From: Branchiostoma belcheri
Taxonomy: Eukaryota; Chordata; Leptocardii; Amphioxiformes; Branchiostomatidae
Reading direction: 5' to 3'
NCBI RefSeq assembly: GCF_001625305.1
Contig: NW_017802436.1
Location: 176,107 to 240,106, forward strand
Length of the DNA stretch: 64,000 nucleotides
Shown here: one piece after another, positions 26,801 through 38,240 of the stretch
Numbering within the stretch: position 1 is the first letter of the stretch
Layout of the letters: each line of letters begins with the position of its first letter
Translations under genes and position numbers: made by a program
Notes under the pieces: model-generated
What the model was told of the DNA's origin: nothing
The model's input: only the letters and a program-made list of their open reading frames with translations
Databases searched by the model: none

Positions 26801-28116
26801 GGACGACTTTGAGGGGGGGAACGGACACCCGCTGGACAAAGCGGGGCTGACGGAGGCGTTGTTTTATTTCGCCAGAAGTCCTGCCTTCTGGTGTCTGGGT
26901 ATCGCCAATCTGTTTCTTACAGGTTTGTTCTTTATTCAGATTGCAACGTCAATACACGAGGAACACTATGCACCAAATTCAGCTGATGCTGTGTTCCACA
27001 CATTGCCATTACGCACAACATTAGATACAGGCAAACATTGCATGAAATACTTACTAAATAGCTGAACAATTGAAACAGGGGCGTTATGGAAGATTTGTCT
27101 CTTTAATTGCAGGTTGTATGGAGATGCAGAGCATCCTTCCCCTGTATTTTAAGGACAGTCTGCACCTGTCCCCCGGACATGCAACTCTCGTCGCCTCGTC
27201 CTTCCAGGCGGGCGCGGTGGCCTCCCTGCTGATTAGTGGAATCGTCTACGACCACATCGGACCTCGCGCTCGCTTCCTCTTCCTCACGTGTCTCCTAGCG
27301 ATCTCCACGGGATGTCTGGTCATCCTCTGGAGAGTACCCAACATTGAGGTAACGGCTTGTTGTATAAAGTCTTTTTTCAGAAATAAACTTTAGATCCAAC
27401 ACAAAAAGTTCTCTCACCTTAGAGAGCTTTCGACCAGTCACTCTGGTCTTCCTCAGTAGACTGACCCAGTGAGGCTTGTCACGTGGCTTCTTTGAAGTGT
27501 GACAGCAACACTGGTTCAAAGGTATTAGTCTACTGAGGAAGACCAGAGTGACTGTTTTGTATGTTACAAATAAAGGGACAATACTGCTTGTGTAAAAGAA
27601 AACCCAGCTATATCCTATGCTTTACTAACGTTTTAGTTTGTTGTAACGGACGACTTTTGTTCTTTCCTGCCCGACAGGCATCTCTAGTCAGGATTGTTTT
27701 TGTCCTCGGAGCGACCATCTGTAATCTATACTACAGTGTACACCCCCGTTTTTTTACAAATGGATTAACAAGCAAATCAACATTACTACCACATTACTTA
27801 CATTTACTACTATTATTACTAGTATCAATGTTTTTTCCAGGCCTCTCTAGCCGGTGTTGTAGTGTTTGTCCTCGGTGCGACCATCTCTACTCCGTACTAC
27901 ATTCCTGGCGGCGTATTCTCCATGTCCTTCGGAGGAGAGCGTTACTGTTCCACCCTCGTTAGCATCCTGGACGTCTTCGGCTACTGCGCCTCCATCGCCA
28001 TGGATACCATCATGGGGTCAATGACCTGGCATGACCTTTTCACCGCCCAGGTCATGAGCTGTGTCCTGGCGCTGGTGTTTCTGGGAGTGTTCATGGGTAC
28101 CAAAGCTGCCCGATGA
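23879..28116 (+). CDS. Major facilitator superfamily transporter, OPA/SLC37-like
   Basis: Seven exons (23879-24026, 24732-24865, 25416-25619, 26120-26264, 26674-26922, 27113-27348, 27841-28116) encode about 463 residues with consistent phases. The N tail is charged (MDFSKDTELDAKGPEHP). About twelve hydrophobic helices follow, e.g. WQVAIFCCLFLGYFSIILC and VMSCVLALVFLGVFMG. The MFS signature loop between helices 2 and 3 reads GKMLSGAVADVFGGRR, and GIVYDHIGPRAR is its C-half counterpart. SGWPALTKLVCVWF and FSGMSMSSRSGG recall organophosphate:phosphate antiporters (GlpT, SLC37), but the substrate cannot be named from sequence. Decayed copies of the starts of exons 3 and 7 lie in the preceding introns. 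An in-frame ATG at 23858 would add seven residues. Confidence 0.88.
24530..24662 (-). mobile_element. tRNA-headed SINE, second family (reverse copy)
   Basis: Reverse copy of the family with the B-box-like GGTTCGAACC and the body CGATCTTGTGCCCTTG...GGCA, AACTTACACTACTTTCCTCACTTC. Other members: 30655-30892 (+), 37328-37570 (+), 33843-33965 (3' part), 35405-35530 (-), 59005-59175 (-) and 60435-60605 (-). Confidence 0.75.
25072..25208. mobile_element. Fold-back MITE-like palindrome
   Basis: AATTGGACTCACCCAAATTT at the left pairs with AAATTTGGGCGAGTCCAATT at the right. The arms also contain CCAGTCTTTGTCAAG and its complement. About 137 bp, noncoding, in the transporter's second intron. Confidence 0.88.
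25279..25325 (+). repeat. Decayed copy of transporter exon 3 start
   Basis: TTTGATGCCGGGACGGTTTT... matches the first ~45 nt of exon 3 (25416 onward), including the preceding CAG-like acceptor, and then diverges. Confidence 0.8.
27679..27737 (+). repeat. Decayed copy of transporter exon 7 start
   Basis: GCATCTCTAGTCAGGATTGT... keeps the GACAG acceptor and reads ASLVRIVFVLGATI, matching exon 7 (ASLAGVVVFVLGATI) before it degenerates. It lies about 160 bp upstream of the real exon. Confidence 0.82.
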
Positions 28117-28233
28117 TGGGTTTTGGGACATTCCATTGTGTAGATATCTTTATATATAGTGCAGGGCTCAAAATACTAGTCTACCTCTACCTCTGGATGA
28201 GCCATGTGCAATACGGAGGCAGGACAGTGAGAT

Positions 28234-28311
28234 ACATGTAACAATTAGTACATGTAACAATTAGTACATGTAACAATTAGTACATGTAACAATTAGTACA
28301 TGTAACAATTA
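28234..28311. repeat. 16-bp tandem repeat (ACATGTAACAATTAGT)n
   Basis: About five near-perfect copies just after the transporter stop codon, in the presumed 3'UTR. Confidence 0.93.
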
Positions 28312-29110
28312 AGGATAATCAATCTTATCTACTGCAGCTATTATTTATTAAAATGTATATATTCAAAAATAGATGTCAAATCAGCAATATTAACAGATTA
28401 CGTGTTTGTATCAAATATTATCATGAAATATAATCAGATTGTGGAAAAATACACTCAGAAAGGGGGTAATTTGTGCTATGAATTATGTTTATTGGTGAAA
28501 GTTAACAATTTTTACTGATTTTTATGTTGCTATTTCGTACATGTTAATTTTATTCAATGTTGTTGAAAAATACCCAAAATAGTGCTGGTCGCGTAGAGTG
28601 GATATAGAGTAGATATCAATCAATATATGGAAAATATATGGAAAATCAATATATGGAAAAATAATCATTAATCATGTTTTTTGATATTTGAATTATGTAT
28701 AATTTTAAACATAAAAAAGAGGCAATCCTGTAGTTTGGGTAAGGTGGTTTTTCTATTGCAATAACAAAATAAAATAGATAAAGGGAGACAAAACTTATTT
28801 TAATCGCTTGTTTAATTGTTCAATATTGTACTATTATGTTACATACTAGTATAAAGCACACCCTCATTTGCATACACGTACAAAATGTAATACGAAACCA
28901 TCGTCAGTGAAACATGGTACTGTATTCTATTTTCCAAATATAAATGAGTTGATACTATTGAAATGAACAACGCTGTGAAGATAAAACCTAAACACGTTCA
29001 CGTACCAATTCCTTACATGTGCATCTTGCCAAGGACATTACTGGTATACAGATTATATTTCCTTGTGTAGACTAGTCTATAATAAGACCTTGATCTTGAT
29101 CTAAAAAAAA
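28312..29110. other. AT-rich intergenic stretch
   Basis: Low-complexity AT-rich DNA with no supported gene. An AATAAA at 28768-28773 could be the transporter's polyadenylation signal. Confidence 0.45.
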
Positions 29111-29114
29111 TCAT

Positions 29115-29552
29115 CTATCTGAAGTAAGTGCGAACGGAGACCACCATGGGGCATTGTGGGAAATGTCTGCTGTGTTCCGTTTCCGGGTCATCGGACCACT
29201 CCCACCGGTGCAGTTGACCCCCACAGAACGCGCACTCGACCTTGTCCCCGGTTCCCAGGTAATAGAACCCCTGCCTGGCCAACATCTCCGCACCAACCGG
29301 GGCGCTCCGCGGCCAATCAAAGAACGTCGACAGCCTATCGGAGGCTTTCCTCAAGTCACGTGGGCGTGACGTCACTGCGGATCCCTCCCGACCGCTAGGC
29401 AACCACCTCGCGCGATCCGGATTTCCGGTTTCCGCTCCGGTTTTCCGGAATGGTTCGGAAGCTTTGAAGCGCATCACTTGCGGAGGCAACGATGAAGGAT
29501 GCACCTGTTGGACCGGATCCGGAAGTGACGTTTTTCCTCGTCTGGTGACCAA
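29115..29552 (-). CDS. Small BIR-domain (IAP-like) protein
   Basis: An uninterrupted frame of 145 residues whose C-terminal half is one BIR domain. It runs from about residue 71 (RLSTFFDWPRSAP) through LARQGFYYLGTGDKVECAFC to EHSRHFPQC. The zinc ligands follow the family spacing Cys-x2-Cys-x16-His-x6-Cys. BIR domains of inhibitor-of-apoptosis proteins bind caspases or Smac-type peptides. No RING, CARD or second BIR is seen, and the protein stops seven residues after the last domain cysteine. The N-terminal ~70 residues are low in recognisable features. The true start may lie in an unseen upstream exon. Either a solo-BIR gene or one BIR exon of a decayed IAP gene. Confidence 0.75.
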   Translation of the reverse strand: MVTRRGKTSLPDPVQQVHPSSLPPQVMRFKASEPFRKTGAETGNPDRARWLPSGREGSAVTSRPRDLRKASDRLSTFFDWPRSAPVGAEMLARQGFYYLGTGDKVECAFCGGQLHRWEWSDDPETEHSRHFPQCPMVVSVRTYFR

Positions 29553-29649
29553 TAGGATCGCTGTACGTCCGGTCCCGGGTCACCTGACCAGCTCCTTGTA
29601 AGAAAAGATCTCGAGCAATCTTCGCGTCTTCTTTCAACATTCCCGACAT

Positions 29650-30654
29650 CTTAGACCGTTGAGTTGGCGTCTGATGCTCAAGACTCTCGATATTGATATA
29701 GATTAGTTGTTGACGATTGCCGTGAGTGGATCAGCTCCAAAGTAACTGAAGTCGGTGTCACTATTGAAAAATCACATATAAAAAAATTAATAATGGTTAT
29801 GCTTTTGGATCAATGAAACTGTGTACAGAAATTCACAAAACCCAACACCAGTGGCTGTAACCCGACATCAACGTTAACCGAAAATCAGCCCTTGTTGTAG
29901 TGACAGCAATGTGCCGTGTTCCATAGCTGTCGTTTATGAAGAATTTCATAACTTCGTGAAACACAAAGTCGTTGAAGATCTCAGCTACTAGAGTTCTGAT
30001 GAAGGGAATATATCAAAGTGTCTACTCCAAAACGTCCGGAGGAGATTGAAGTTAGGTAATATTCTTATTTGTTCAATAACGACTTTTAGTCAGTCCAAGG
30101 TTCAGATTGCAATCGAATAATCACAAATGCTGGTTTGAGCCGTTTTGGTTTCATTAACAACTTTGAACTTTAACAAATTAGAATCATATAGTAATTTAGT
30201 CTTAAAGCGTGGCGATTTCTACACTGAAACTACCACTCAGCATGGTACACTCCCTCGAGTACTCTACTGCCTCACGTACCAATGCTTTCCTCCTCGTACC
30301 TAGCGAGATATAAAGCAACGGCCTATATAAATGCGGCTTACTATTAGTACGTAGTTACAACATTTATCCAGCCGTTACCAACCATGAGAGACAAGACATG
30401 AACCGTAGTGTACAGTCTTTTTAAAAGAGGGATTGAAATCAAAGCCGCTTTGAGGAACTGTTCTAATGCGGGATGAATTGAATACAGTATCAATCGATCT
30501 GTATCTTTTTATAAATACTGTTTTAGTAAAGACTGACACATTTTCTGATCTATTTTTGATCCAATCAAGTGAGCTAGTGACGTATGTCCTGAGTCGGTTA
30601 GTCGCAAAGGTTAGCACCTCCTTAAACACTGTGATACATGGTAATCTTAAGGTG
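29650..30654. other. Intergenic, nothing recognised
   Basis: No supported gene, RNA or repeat. Short frames here have no family resemblance. Confidence 0.4.
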
Positions 30655-30892
30655 GGGTCGTGAGGGGTAACGACAGAGTGCTTGACTCGGAACCAAGAGG
30701 TCCCGGGTTCGAGCCCTGACATGCCACCGATCTTGTGCCCTTGAGAAAGGCACTTAACATGACTTTCCTCACTTCGCTCAGGTGAAAATGAGTATTGTAT
30801 TGTCCCCTGTGTTGGTGGCGACATTAGTGTAAGGTGAAAAAAACTTGAGTGTGCCGTCACCACGTCTTGTAATTACATGCTTGAATATATAA
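30655..30892 (+). mobile_element. tRNA-headed SINE, second family
   Basis: The head has GGTAACGACAGAGTGCTTGA and a B-box GGTCCCGGGTTCGAGCCC. The body contains TTGTGCCCTTGAGAAAGGCA, CTTTCCTCACTTCGC and GTGTGCCGTCACCACGTC, with a TATATAAAACACACACA tail. The combination of tRNA head and conserved body resembles deuterostome SINEs, but that assignment is from memory. Confidence 0.8.
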
Positions 30893-32140
30893 AACACACA
30901 CACATGTACACACACACACATACACGGTAATCTTACTGGCTATTATATATAAACCTACCGTTTTTCTTCAATCTGTGACTTGAACACAGAGTTGACTTGC
31001 ACTTCAAGTTTACAAGATGGCGGCCGCACGCAACCGAAATGTGATGTGGACTCAACGAATAGGAGGATATATCGAAGTTTGTCATTGGATGACTCACCGC
31101 GAAACCATGGGAAAGTCCCGTGATGGTGAGTTACTATTCCTGGCCAAAGTTCCCCACGTAATGTACAACACCACTATAGTAGTAGATTCACAGACAACGG
31201 GTTAGTACAAGGAAGAAAGACCGAATAGATGTTTAAAAAAAACCTACAATCAACAGAGCTAAGCACTGTGAAAATTGAATTTTAGGCGGTTCAGAAAGGT
31301 CTTATCAAACCCACAGCCAATGGTGTTCCGCGTTACATTCGCACCACGTATGCAGGTATAACATAAGGGGATTCCCCCATTGCGACAGAGCAAGTCAGAG
31401 TGACGCAACACTTCCGGGTTTGCCCCCCACACACACACACCTGTTTGATTTTCAACAAGCGACGTGTAACTTTTCCTGCTGAAGTGTTTATTACTTGACG
31501 TTGGCTGGTACATGATGTAGTTTGAACCTCCCCACCCCTTTGATAAAAAGCTCTCGCTGCCAGGGTCTCTGACCCAGAACTAGCCTCCATAGCATGCCAA
31601 AAACTGGGGGTTTGAGAGGGTCTTTGGGAGCTTTTAAGTGCTATTTTCTGATCGCACATAGACAGCATAGCCGGCCTGGTTAAATTACCCCCGTTTTTTG
31701 AGAACTGGGCTAATCAGAAAACAGCCGAAGACCACCAATTGCAAACCCCCAGTTCTATAAGCCTGCTACGGAAACCCAGCACCTTGATTTATCCAGAACT
31801 ACTAGTTCGCCCAGCCACGGTTCTGGATACTAGAAGGGAAACTCTACGTTCTTGTTTACCCAGAGACTGTCCAAAATTGATAACCCTAACCCATTCAGAA
31901 CAGCGTTATTTTTCTCTGCGTATTTTACTCGTTCAGCGTAGTTGCGCCTAGATCCACTATATGATCATGTTTAATGAAAGTTTATTGCAAATCCATGCCG
32001 GGGGCTAATTGCAAGAACATGATAACAACAATAAACAGTAAAATGATAAGTAATATTTTAGATATACATTTGTAGTTATTGTTGGGTTTGATTTCTTTTC
32101 CGCATTTTTGCCGTGTGCAGTGGAGTGTGAAATGGCCGAC
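30893..32140. other. Intergenic, nothing recognised
   Basis: Short CA repeats near 30895-30925 and an interrupted stretch of unique sequence. A frame at 31017-31205 starts with ATGGCGGCC but has no family resemblance and I do not call it a gene. Confidence 0.35.
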
Positions 32141-32144
32141 ATAT

Positions 32145-32402
32145 ACATGTATTAGCCTGTAATACACGGCTTGAGGGCGCGGCTGGAAATAGTAGAAATT
32201 GGCCAAATAGAGAGATAACACGCCGAGGGAGTTTAGCCATCTAGTTTACAGTTTGCCGGCCCACAAACTGTAAACTGGNNNNNNNNNNNNNNNNNNNNGC
32301 CCCTCTGGATGGCTAAACTCCTTCGGCGTGTTATCTCTCTATTTGGCCAATTTCTACTATTTTCAGCCGAGCCCTCAAGCCTGGTAGAGGCTAATACATG
32401 TA
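32145..32402. mobile_element. Fold-back palindrome interrupted by a 20-base N gap
   Basis: CGGCGTGTTATCTCTCTATT on the right is the complement of the left arm, and the arms run about 115 bp each from TGTATTAGCC/GGCTAATACATGTA inwards. The 20 N at 32279-32298 lie at the hairpin centre, where assembly failed. It ends about 125 bp upstream of the telomere factor's start codon. Confidence 0.85.
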
Positions 32403-32526
32403 TATGACGCCTTCTGTTGTGCGTTTTCTGCAGTTCCCATTATTTCCGCAAGAGAGCGCAAAACTAGTACCGATCGCACCGCAGTTCCGCGTGACGTCAC
32501 AGCCAGACGAGGTCGGTTTTGAAAAC

Positions 32527-35500
32527 ATGGCGGAAAAAAATAACCCGCTTTTCGACGTGGAGGTTGCCGTCGCCCACGGCTGGATCCTAGAATTCCTGTG
32601 CCACATGGCCTGGATCCACTTCTCGTCGTTAGACGACTCTTTTTACACCTGCAGGGACTTTCTGCAGAACTTGTTGGCGGGAAAAGTGGAGTCCACTCCA
32701 GAGAGGCAGAAGCGAATCAAGCTCATCCAACTGTTGAGCCGATTGGCTGACGGGAAAGACTACACAACTCGGTACGTAAAAATTAATAAATTTCCTCCCT
32801 ATCTTGTCGTAGAGTTTTGCAAGAATATGAGCTTGAATACCAAGGAAGTTTTGGGTAGGGGGAGTAACGGTTTTAATGTTGCAGCTTGAAAGTTTGGAGT
32901 GTTGTTGCTTGCTTCCCTATTATGGGGAGGGGGGCGGGCTGGTCCAAGACTGAATAGTTTAGAGGTAGGGTTTGTAGAAATTCTGAATAATATTTACAAC
33001 GTGGGAAGGAACTAAAGATAATTTTAGACCTCTTCTTCTTCTCCCTTGGCATTTATTTTTTGGAACAGTCCAGAAATTTGATTTGATTTGATTGCTGGTG
33101 TGTCCCACACATAGAAACAAATACATACAGGACAGACAATACCTTTTGGTAATATGGTGAAGGTATTTGCTGCATTTGCCCCAGAGCAAATGTCTGCGTT
33201 TCTAGTTCATGATTATTTTTATTTGCAGGTATGAGGAAGACGGTGACATCACAGCTCTGGAGTCAGCACTGCCGATCTTCGACAGTCTGGTGTCCGACTT
33301 CGCGGTGCCGGAGGACCAAGTGTCCGAGGCTCGCGGTCTGGTGATGACACAGAGTGTGCTGGTGTGCTGTAGGGGGGGAGACTTCCAGGCTGCAGAGCAG
33401 GTCAGGATTTTTGTTTACCGAAGGAAAACATTTTGTTTTTGCTCAGTTTCCTCTTCTTCTGTATCAAACACTGACCATTGACCCTGGCCAATGACCTGAT
33501 TTGTTGACTGTGTATTGCACTGTAGCAATTTCAATAAATCAGATCAAAATCAAATCAACATTATGCATTAAATTTTTTGAATGTTCGCCAACATGCAATT
33601 TTGTAAATGCCAATTGGGATTAGATCCAGAGGTATAGGTGTGTATTGTACACGTATTTGCAGAAACTATTTCTGAATTGCACAACAAAGTTTTGGACATT
33701 CTGCAATATTGCATCACACTGAATGTACATGTACCGGTATTTGTACCACTGCAGGTGTTCTCTAGGGTCTGGGTGCCTGGAGCTGCGACGACTGCGAAGA
33801 GAAAGAAACTCCGCTCAAAGGTGGGCTGATATTTGTGTAACTACACTTTCCTCACTTCGCTAAGGTGAAAATACTGTATTGTCCCCTGTGTTGGTGGCGG
33901 CATTAATATAAGTTGAAAAACGTGAGTGTGCCGTCACCACGTCTGGTGATTACATGTTGGAAATAATAAAAAATAAATAAATAACTTTGTATCTGAACAT
34001 CCGTTTTGCAGGTCCAGGAGGTGATGAGGTCAGGGAACCCTGACCACTCTCTGGTTCAGGTCAGGTGTTCGTACGACAAGTTTCTCACCTGGATGATCCA
34101 GTTCCTGCACCTCATCGTGGACGGATTCTCGCTGCCGTTCCTCCTGAAAGCCGCCCAGCGGGTGCTGAGGGCCAGGATAGATGCTGGGGACGGAACAGAA
34201 GGTAGACAGACTACAGTTAGTTAGGGACGTCCCTCAGGTTCAGGTAGGGTATTAAATGGAGGTCCCGTGTTTGGGGAGAGCCATACCACACACGTTAAAC
34301 AGCCACACCTTTGTGGAAAAAGGTTTTTACTGAAAGCTGCCCAGCGGGTCCTGAGGGCCAGGATAGAGGCTGGGGACGGAACAGAGGGTAGGGCAGAGGG
34401 AAAAAATGTTGTGTTTTAGTCCTGAAAAAAAATAGGGTCGGTAGGTAGGGATTATCTTTTTTTTTTGGCTATCTCTAGCAGGGTTGTCACCAGCATTTTT
34501 TCACAGTGTAGGGGTCAGGTATAGCAGCACAAGCCGTCCAAAAGCAAGACCACAGCAGAGGTCTTGTATTCTTCCCAACTTTTTCCTGCTTATTGGGGAC
34601 ATATTTTGTTTTCTCATATCTGTGAGCACTGTAGAGCTCAAACCCTCATTTCTGTATACCTGCACTGGTACAGGATGCTAACCTTGAAAATTACCTGCAT
34701 GTGAAACTAAATTGAGATGATGGAAAAAAAAATATTCAGGCTGGTTAGACTTTGGAGTACCTAGCTTCAGTTAGGGACATCCCTCAGGAAGAACATTAAA
34801 TGGAGGTCCCTTTGTTTGGAGAAAGCCATACCCCACACGTTAAAGAACCTTTTGAAAAGGACTAGGGGCATGCCCCGGTGTGCGATGGTCCAAATTCTAC
34901 AGCCCAACTCTACAGTGTAGCAGAATCATCAGCAAACCCCCAAAGGCAAGACAAGCACTGTTGTTCTATTTTTACTTGTACTTGACTGTGAAATAATAAA
35001 TCAATGTGTATTGTGTTGTACTTTACAGCACCAGAAGAAAGCCTGTCTCAATCTGAGAGTGATTCTGACATGTACGAGACTCCGTCTGAGAACGAAGCAC
35101 CTCCCAAGGAGCAGGAAGAAGAGTTTGTGTTCAATTCCCCTGCACTGCTGCGGGAGTGTTTTCTGGTCATGGCTAAGGAGGAGAGATCGGGGTCAGAGTG
35201 GACAGACGTCAACGGATACGACTACCGTAACCTTCGCGGGGATTTGGCGAAGAGCCGAGAAGCTAAAACATCCGGGGCTGCTTCTGAGAAGGTGCCTTAT
35301 TAATTCTCCTTCTTTTCTTCTTCTCTTCTTTCATTTTGAGCCAGCTGCCTTCAACTAGCTGATGAAGATTCTGCTGCCTTTTGTGGCTAATGCAAGATGG
35401 GGTTCGCCAGGCCTCCATCCAGGAAAGTCGTGTGAAAAGCCTTTCCCAAGGGCACAGGATCGGTGACAGGGTTGAACCCAGGACCTCTTGGTTCTGAGTA

Positions 35501-38151
35501 GAAAGTTCTGCCGCTATGCTACACGATCTCCATTAGCAAACATACAAGTACAGAATCAGGTATGCAGCTAGTCTTCCTGGAGTTAACATATAGCGCATCA
35601 TACAAATACACTACATCAAAATGGAAACATTATTTACATACAACCTAACACGTAACTTTACATTTGAAAGGATTTGGAGCAAAACCGCGAAGAGAAAACA
35701 TCTGGATCTGGTGTGAGAAAGAGTCCACGGAAACACCAGCAAGCAGCAAAAAACTCGGAGCCAACAGAAAGGCGAAGCCCTCGGAAGAAAACATCGTCAG
35801 AGACAACGGGACGTCATGAGTTTGCCACACATGGAGGTTTGTAGCCCTCACTTACATTCTGTAAGTACAGGTAAACATGTACACAAACAGGGAACCAAGT
35901 AAACAACCACCATTATTTTTATACTGTACATAAAGGCGTGCAATAATTCAGGCCTCAAAATTAACTTTTCTTCCTATTGTCCCAGCGCTGTCCCAAAAAT
36001 AAATTTCAGTTGTCCCAAAGTGAGGATGAACTGTCCCAACCTGTTTTTTGGAATGTGACCTGAAAGATTATTGTTTATTATTTATTTATCGTTTATTGCA
36101 GCTGTGCAGAGCCGTGGAGAGAAGCGCAAACAGCAAACAGATGAAGAAAACTTCGAGAAGACAGAAAACCGCAAGAAAACCCAGACAACGTCTGCCCCTT
36201 CCACCGACCGAAACAATCCGGGACGGATGCAGAAATCAGGAGACACTGGAAAAGACATCAGATGTAAATATGTGCTTTTCTATATGAACAGTTGAATATT
36301 TACTACTGTGTACAGTGTATGTTCTTTCGGGGTGTTGCGCCAGTTTTAATCATTGCAAGTTATTGTTATAGATTGCAATATTAGCCAATGCATCTTGCTC
36401 ACTCACACTCACTGTCCGGTTTATCGCCTGTTGTTCCCCGTCTTCCGAGGGTTAGACGTGCTTGCACAGTACATCTGGGGCTTAATGGCAGCTCGCCACT
36501 TGTCTCTGTCCTGTGGGTTGGTGTTGTGGGTCATGCTATAATTAGTTTGTAGTGAATTGCTTTTAAACTTTGTTTGTTGAGTTGGCGTTAGGAAGGGCAT
36601 CCAGCCGTATAAAAGATCTTGCTTCAGAAAAAAATTGCACTTGGTGTAAGCACTTCCAGTTTTTGGGAAAAAATTGGATAAAAAGAAGAAATTGGACTTA
36701 ATTTAGTTGCCCTACTGTAATGTTCACTAAAGTGATCTTTAATCTTGAATATTCAGATTGGATGACGAGTGACCAGCCTTCCACAAGCGGGGTTCGCAAG
36801 AAGGTCCACAAGCAGGCGGAGCGACGAACACTGGTGGAAAGTGACAGCGAATCATCAGAAGAGGAGACACGGAAGGAGAACGTGACGCAAGGATCGAAGA
36901 AAAGACCGAGGGACAGACCGGAGTACGGAAACGGGGTGAAGGAGACTTGGAGCTCTGATGAGGAGACATTCCGAGCGCCGGTTTGTTTATTTGTTTGTTT
37001 GTTTGTTTGTTTTAATAGGATCTCCATTAGGATCCCCATTGACCCAGTGTTGACGTCACACTTCAAAGAAGCCACGTGACAAGCCTCACTGGGTCAGTCT
37101 ACTGAGGAAGACCAGAGTGACTGGTGTCTAAAATCCTTACAGTGTCAAGTGAAACAAAATGTCCGGGTGACGTGGATGTGGATGTGGATGTGTTGAGACA
37201 CCTCTGAACTGGCAGAGCTAGGCCGTGTATGTTCTTGAAACATAGCTTTTAGAGACCTCTCTGTTTCCCCAATGTACGTTTCCTGTCAGGGCCCCTTGAA
37301 TTTTTTTGTGTTGGACCAAAGTCTTAATTGTGGCGTCGGGTGGCGTAGTGGTAGATCATTCGACTGTGAACCGGGAGACCCGGGTTCGAACCCGAGTCGT
37401 ACCCGGTACATGTCTGGACATGCGCCCGACGTTGTGCCCTTGGGAAAGGCACTTTACACGACTTTCCTCACTCCACCCAGGTGTGAATGGGTACCTAACT
37501 TCGGTTGGGGAAAGTCGTATTGAGGTCACCTTGTGGCGCCGAATGGCAGCCGCACAGACCCTTGCGACAGTTCCACAAAAAATTGTGGAGCAAACATATG
37601 TGTTATCATGTGTATTACTTGTTTGTTGTGATTTGTATTGATTATGTATATTGATTATTATGTGATACCCTGCATCAATTCAGCCGTTAAAGGCTGCAAC
37701 TGCACGGGTACTATTTGGACAATAGAAACCATTACTATTATTATTAACTTTAAACATGTCACTACCAACACAGATGAACTTTCATGATACCTTACTAGTT
37801 GTTATCATATTTTGTTAGGTGAAGAAGAAGTACTACATCTATGACTCGGATTCTGACAGCTCCGAGAACTTTCCTAGCGCCCTGCCCTGCAGCGCGGCCA
37901 GTCTTGTCGTACCCCGCCGGCTAGTACAGAAGAGAGAACCGTTAGACATCACCAGCAAAGGACAAGTCCGCTCCCGGTTCAGGTGGGCCGAATACGAGGT
38001 GGAAAACCTGATCAAAGGCGTGCAGGAGTACGGCGTGGGTCACTGGTCTGAGATTCTGGACAATTACCGCTTCAAGAACCGTACTAATGTTAACCTTAAA
38101 GATAAGTGGAGGCAGTTGGTCAAGTCTGGAACAGTCAGAGAATTCCCCTAG
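32527..38151 (+). CDS. TERF: Telomeric repeat-binding factor (TERF1/TERF2-like)
   Basis: Nine exons (32527-32771, 33229-33400, 33755-33820, 34012-34201, 35029-35291, 35671-35836, 36102-36263, 36757-36980, 37819-38151) encode about 606 residues with matching phases. Residues ~10-220 form the TRFH dimerisation domain: GWILEFLCHMAWIHF, YEEDGDITALESALPIFDSL, GGDFQAAEQVFSRVW and FLLKAAQRVL align with vertebrate TRF1/TRF2. A long charged, Ser-rich linker with SPRK motifs follows. The C-terminal Myb (about 547-600) has GVGHWSEIL and the telobox VNLKDKWRQL, which binds double-stranded TTAGGG DNA. It is the shelterin core protein that caps telomeres. I cannot assign it to TERF1 or TERF2; it may predate their split. 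The start codon sits in AACATGGCGG, a YY1-like initiator. The exon 6 acceptor is weak. Confidence 0.93.
34330..34392 (+). repeat. Copy of telomere factor exon 4 end
   Basis: CTGAAAGCTGCCCAGCGGGT through ACAGAG/GGTAGGG repeats the last ~60 nt of exon 4 and its donor, about 130 bp downstream of the original. It reads LKAAQRVLRARIEAGDGTEG, one residue different. Confidence 0.87.
37328..37570 (+). mobile_element. tRNA-headed SINE, second family
   Basis: Head GTGGCGTAGTGGTAGATCAT and B-box GACCCGGGTTCGAACCC, then body TTGTGCCCTTGGGAAAGGCA and CTTTCCTCACTCC, ending near CCTTGCGACAGTTCC. It lies in the last intron of the telomere factor gene. Confidence 0.8.
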
Positions 38152-38240
38152 TAGCAGAAGCAAAATCTAGTTACTGTAAAACCTTTAGTAAAATCTACTA
38201 CAAAAAAGTACAATTAGAAAACAAACTTTCATTTACACAA

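Noticed and set aside
30375-30863. 162-residue minus-strand frame
   Set aside because: Half of it is the SINE at 30655-30892; the rest resembles nothing known.
31017-31205. 62-residue frame starting ATGGCGGCC
   Set aside because: An attractive initiator context but no splice partner, domain or conservation clue.
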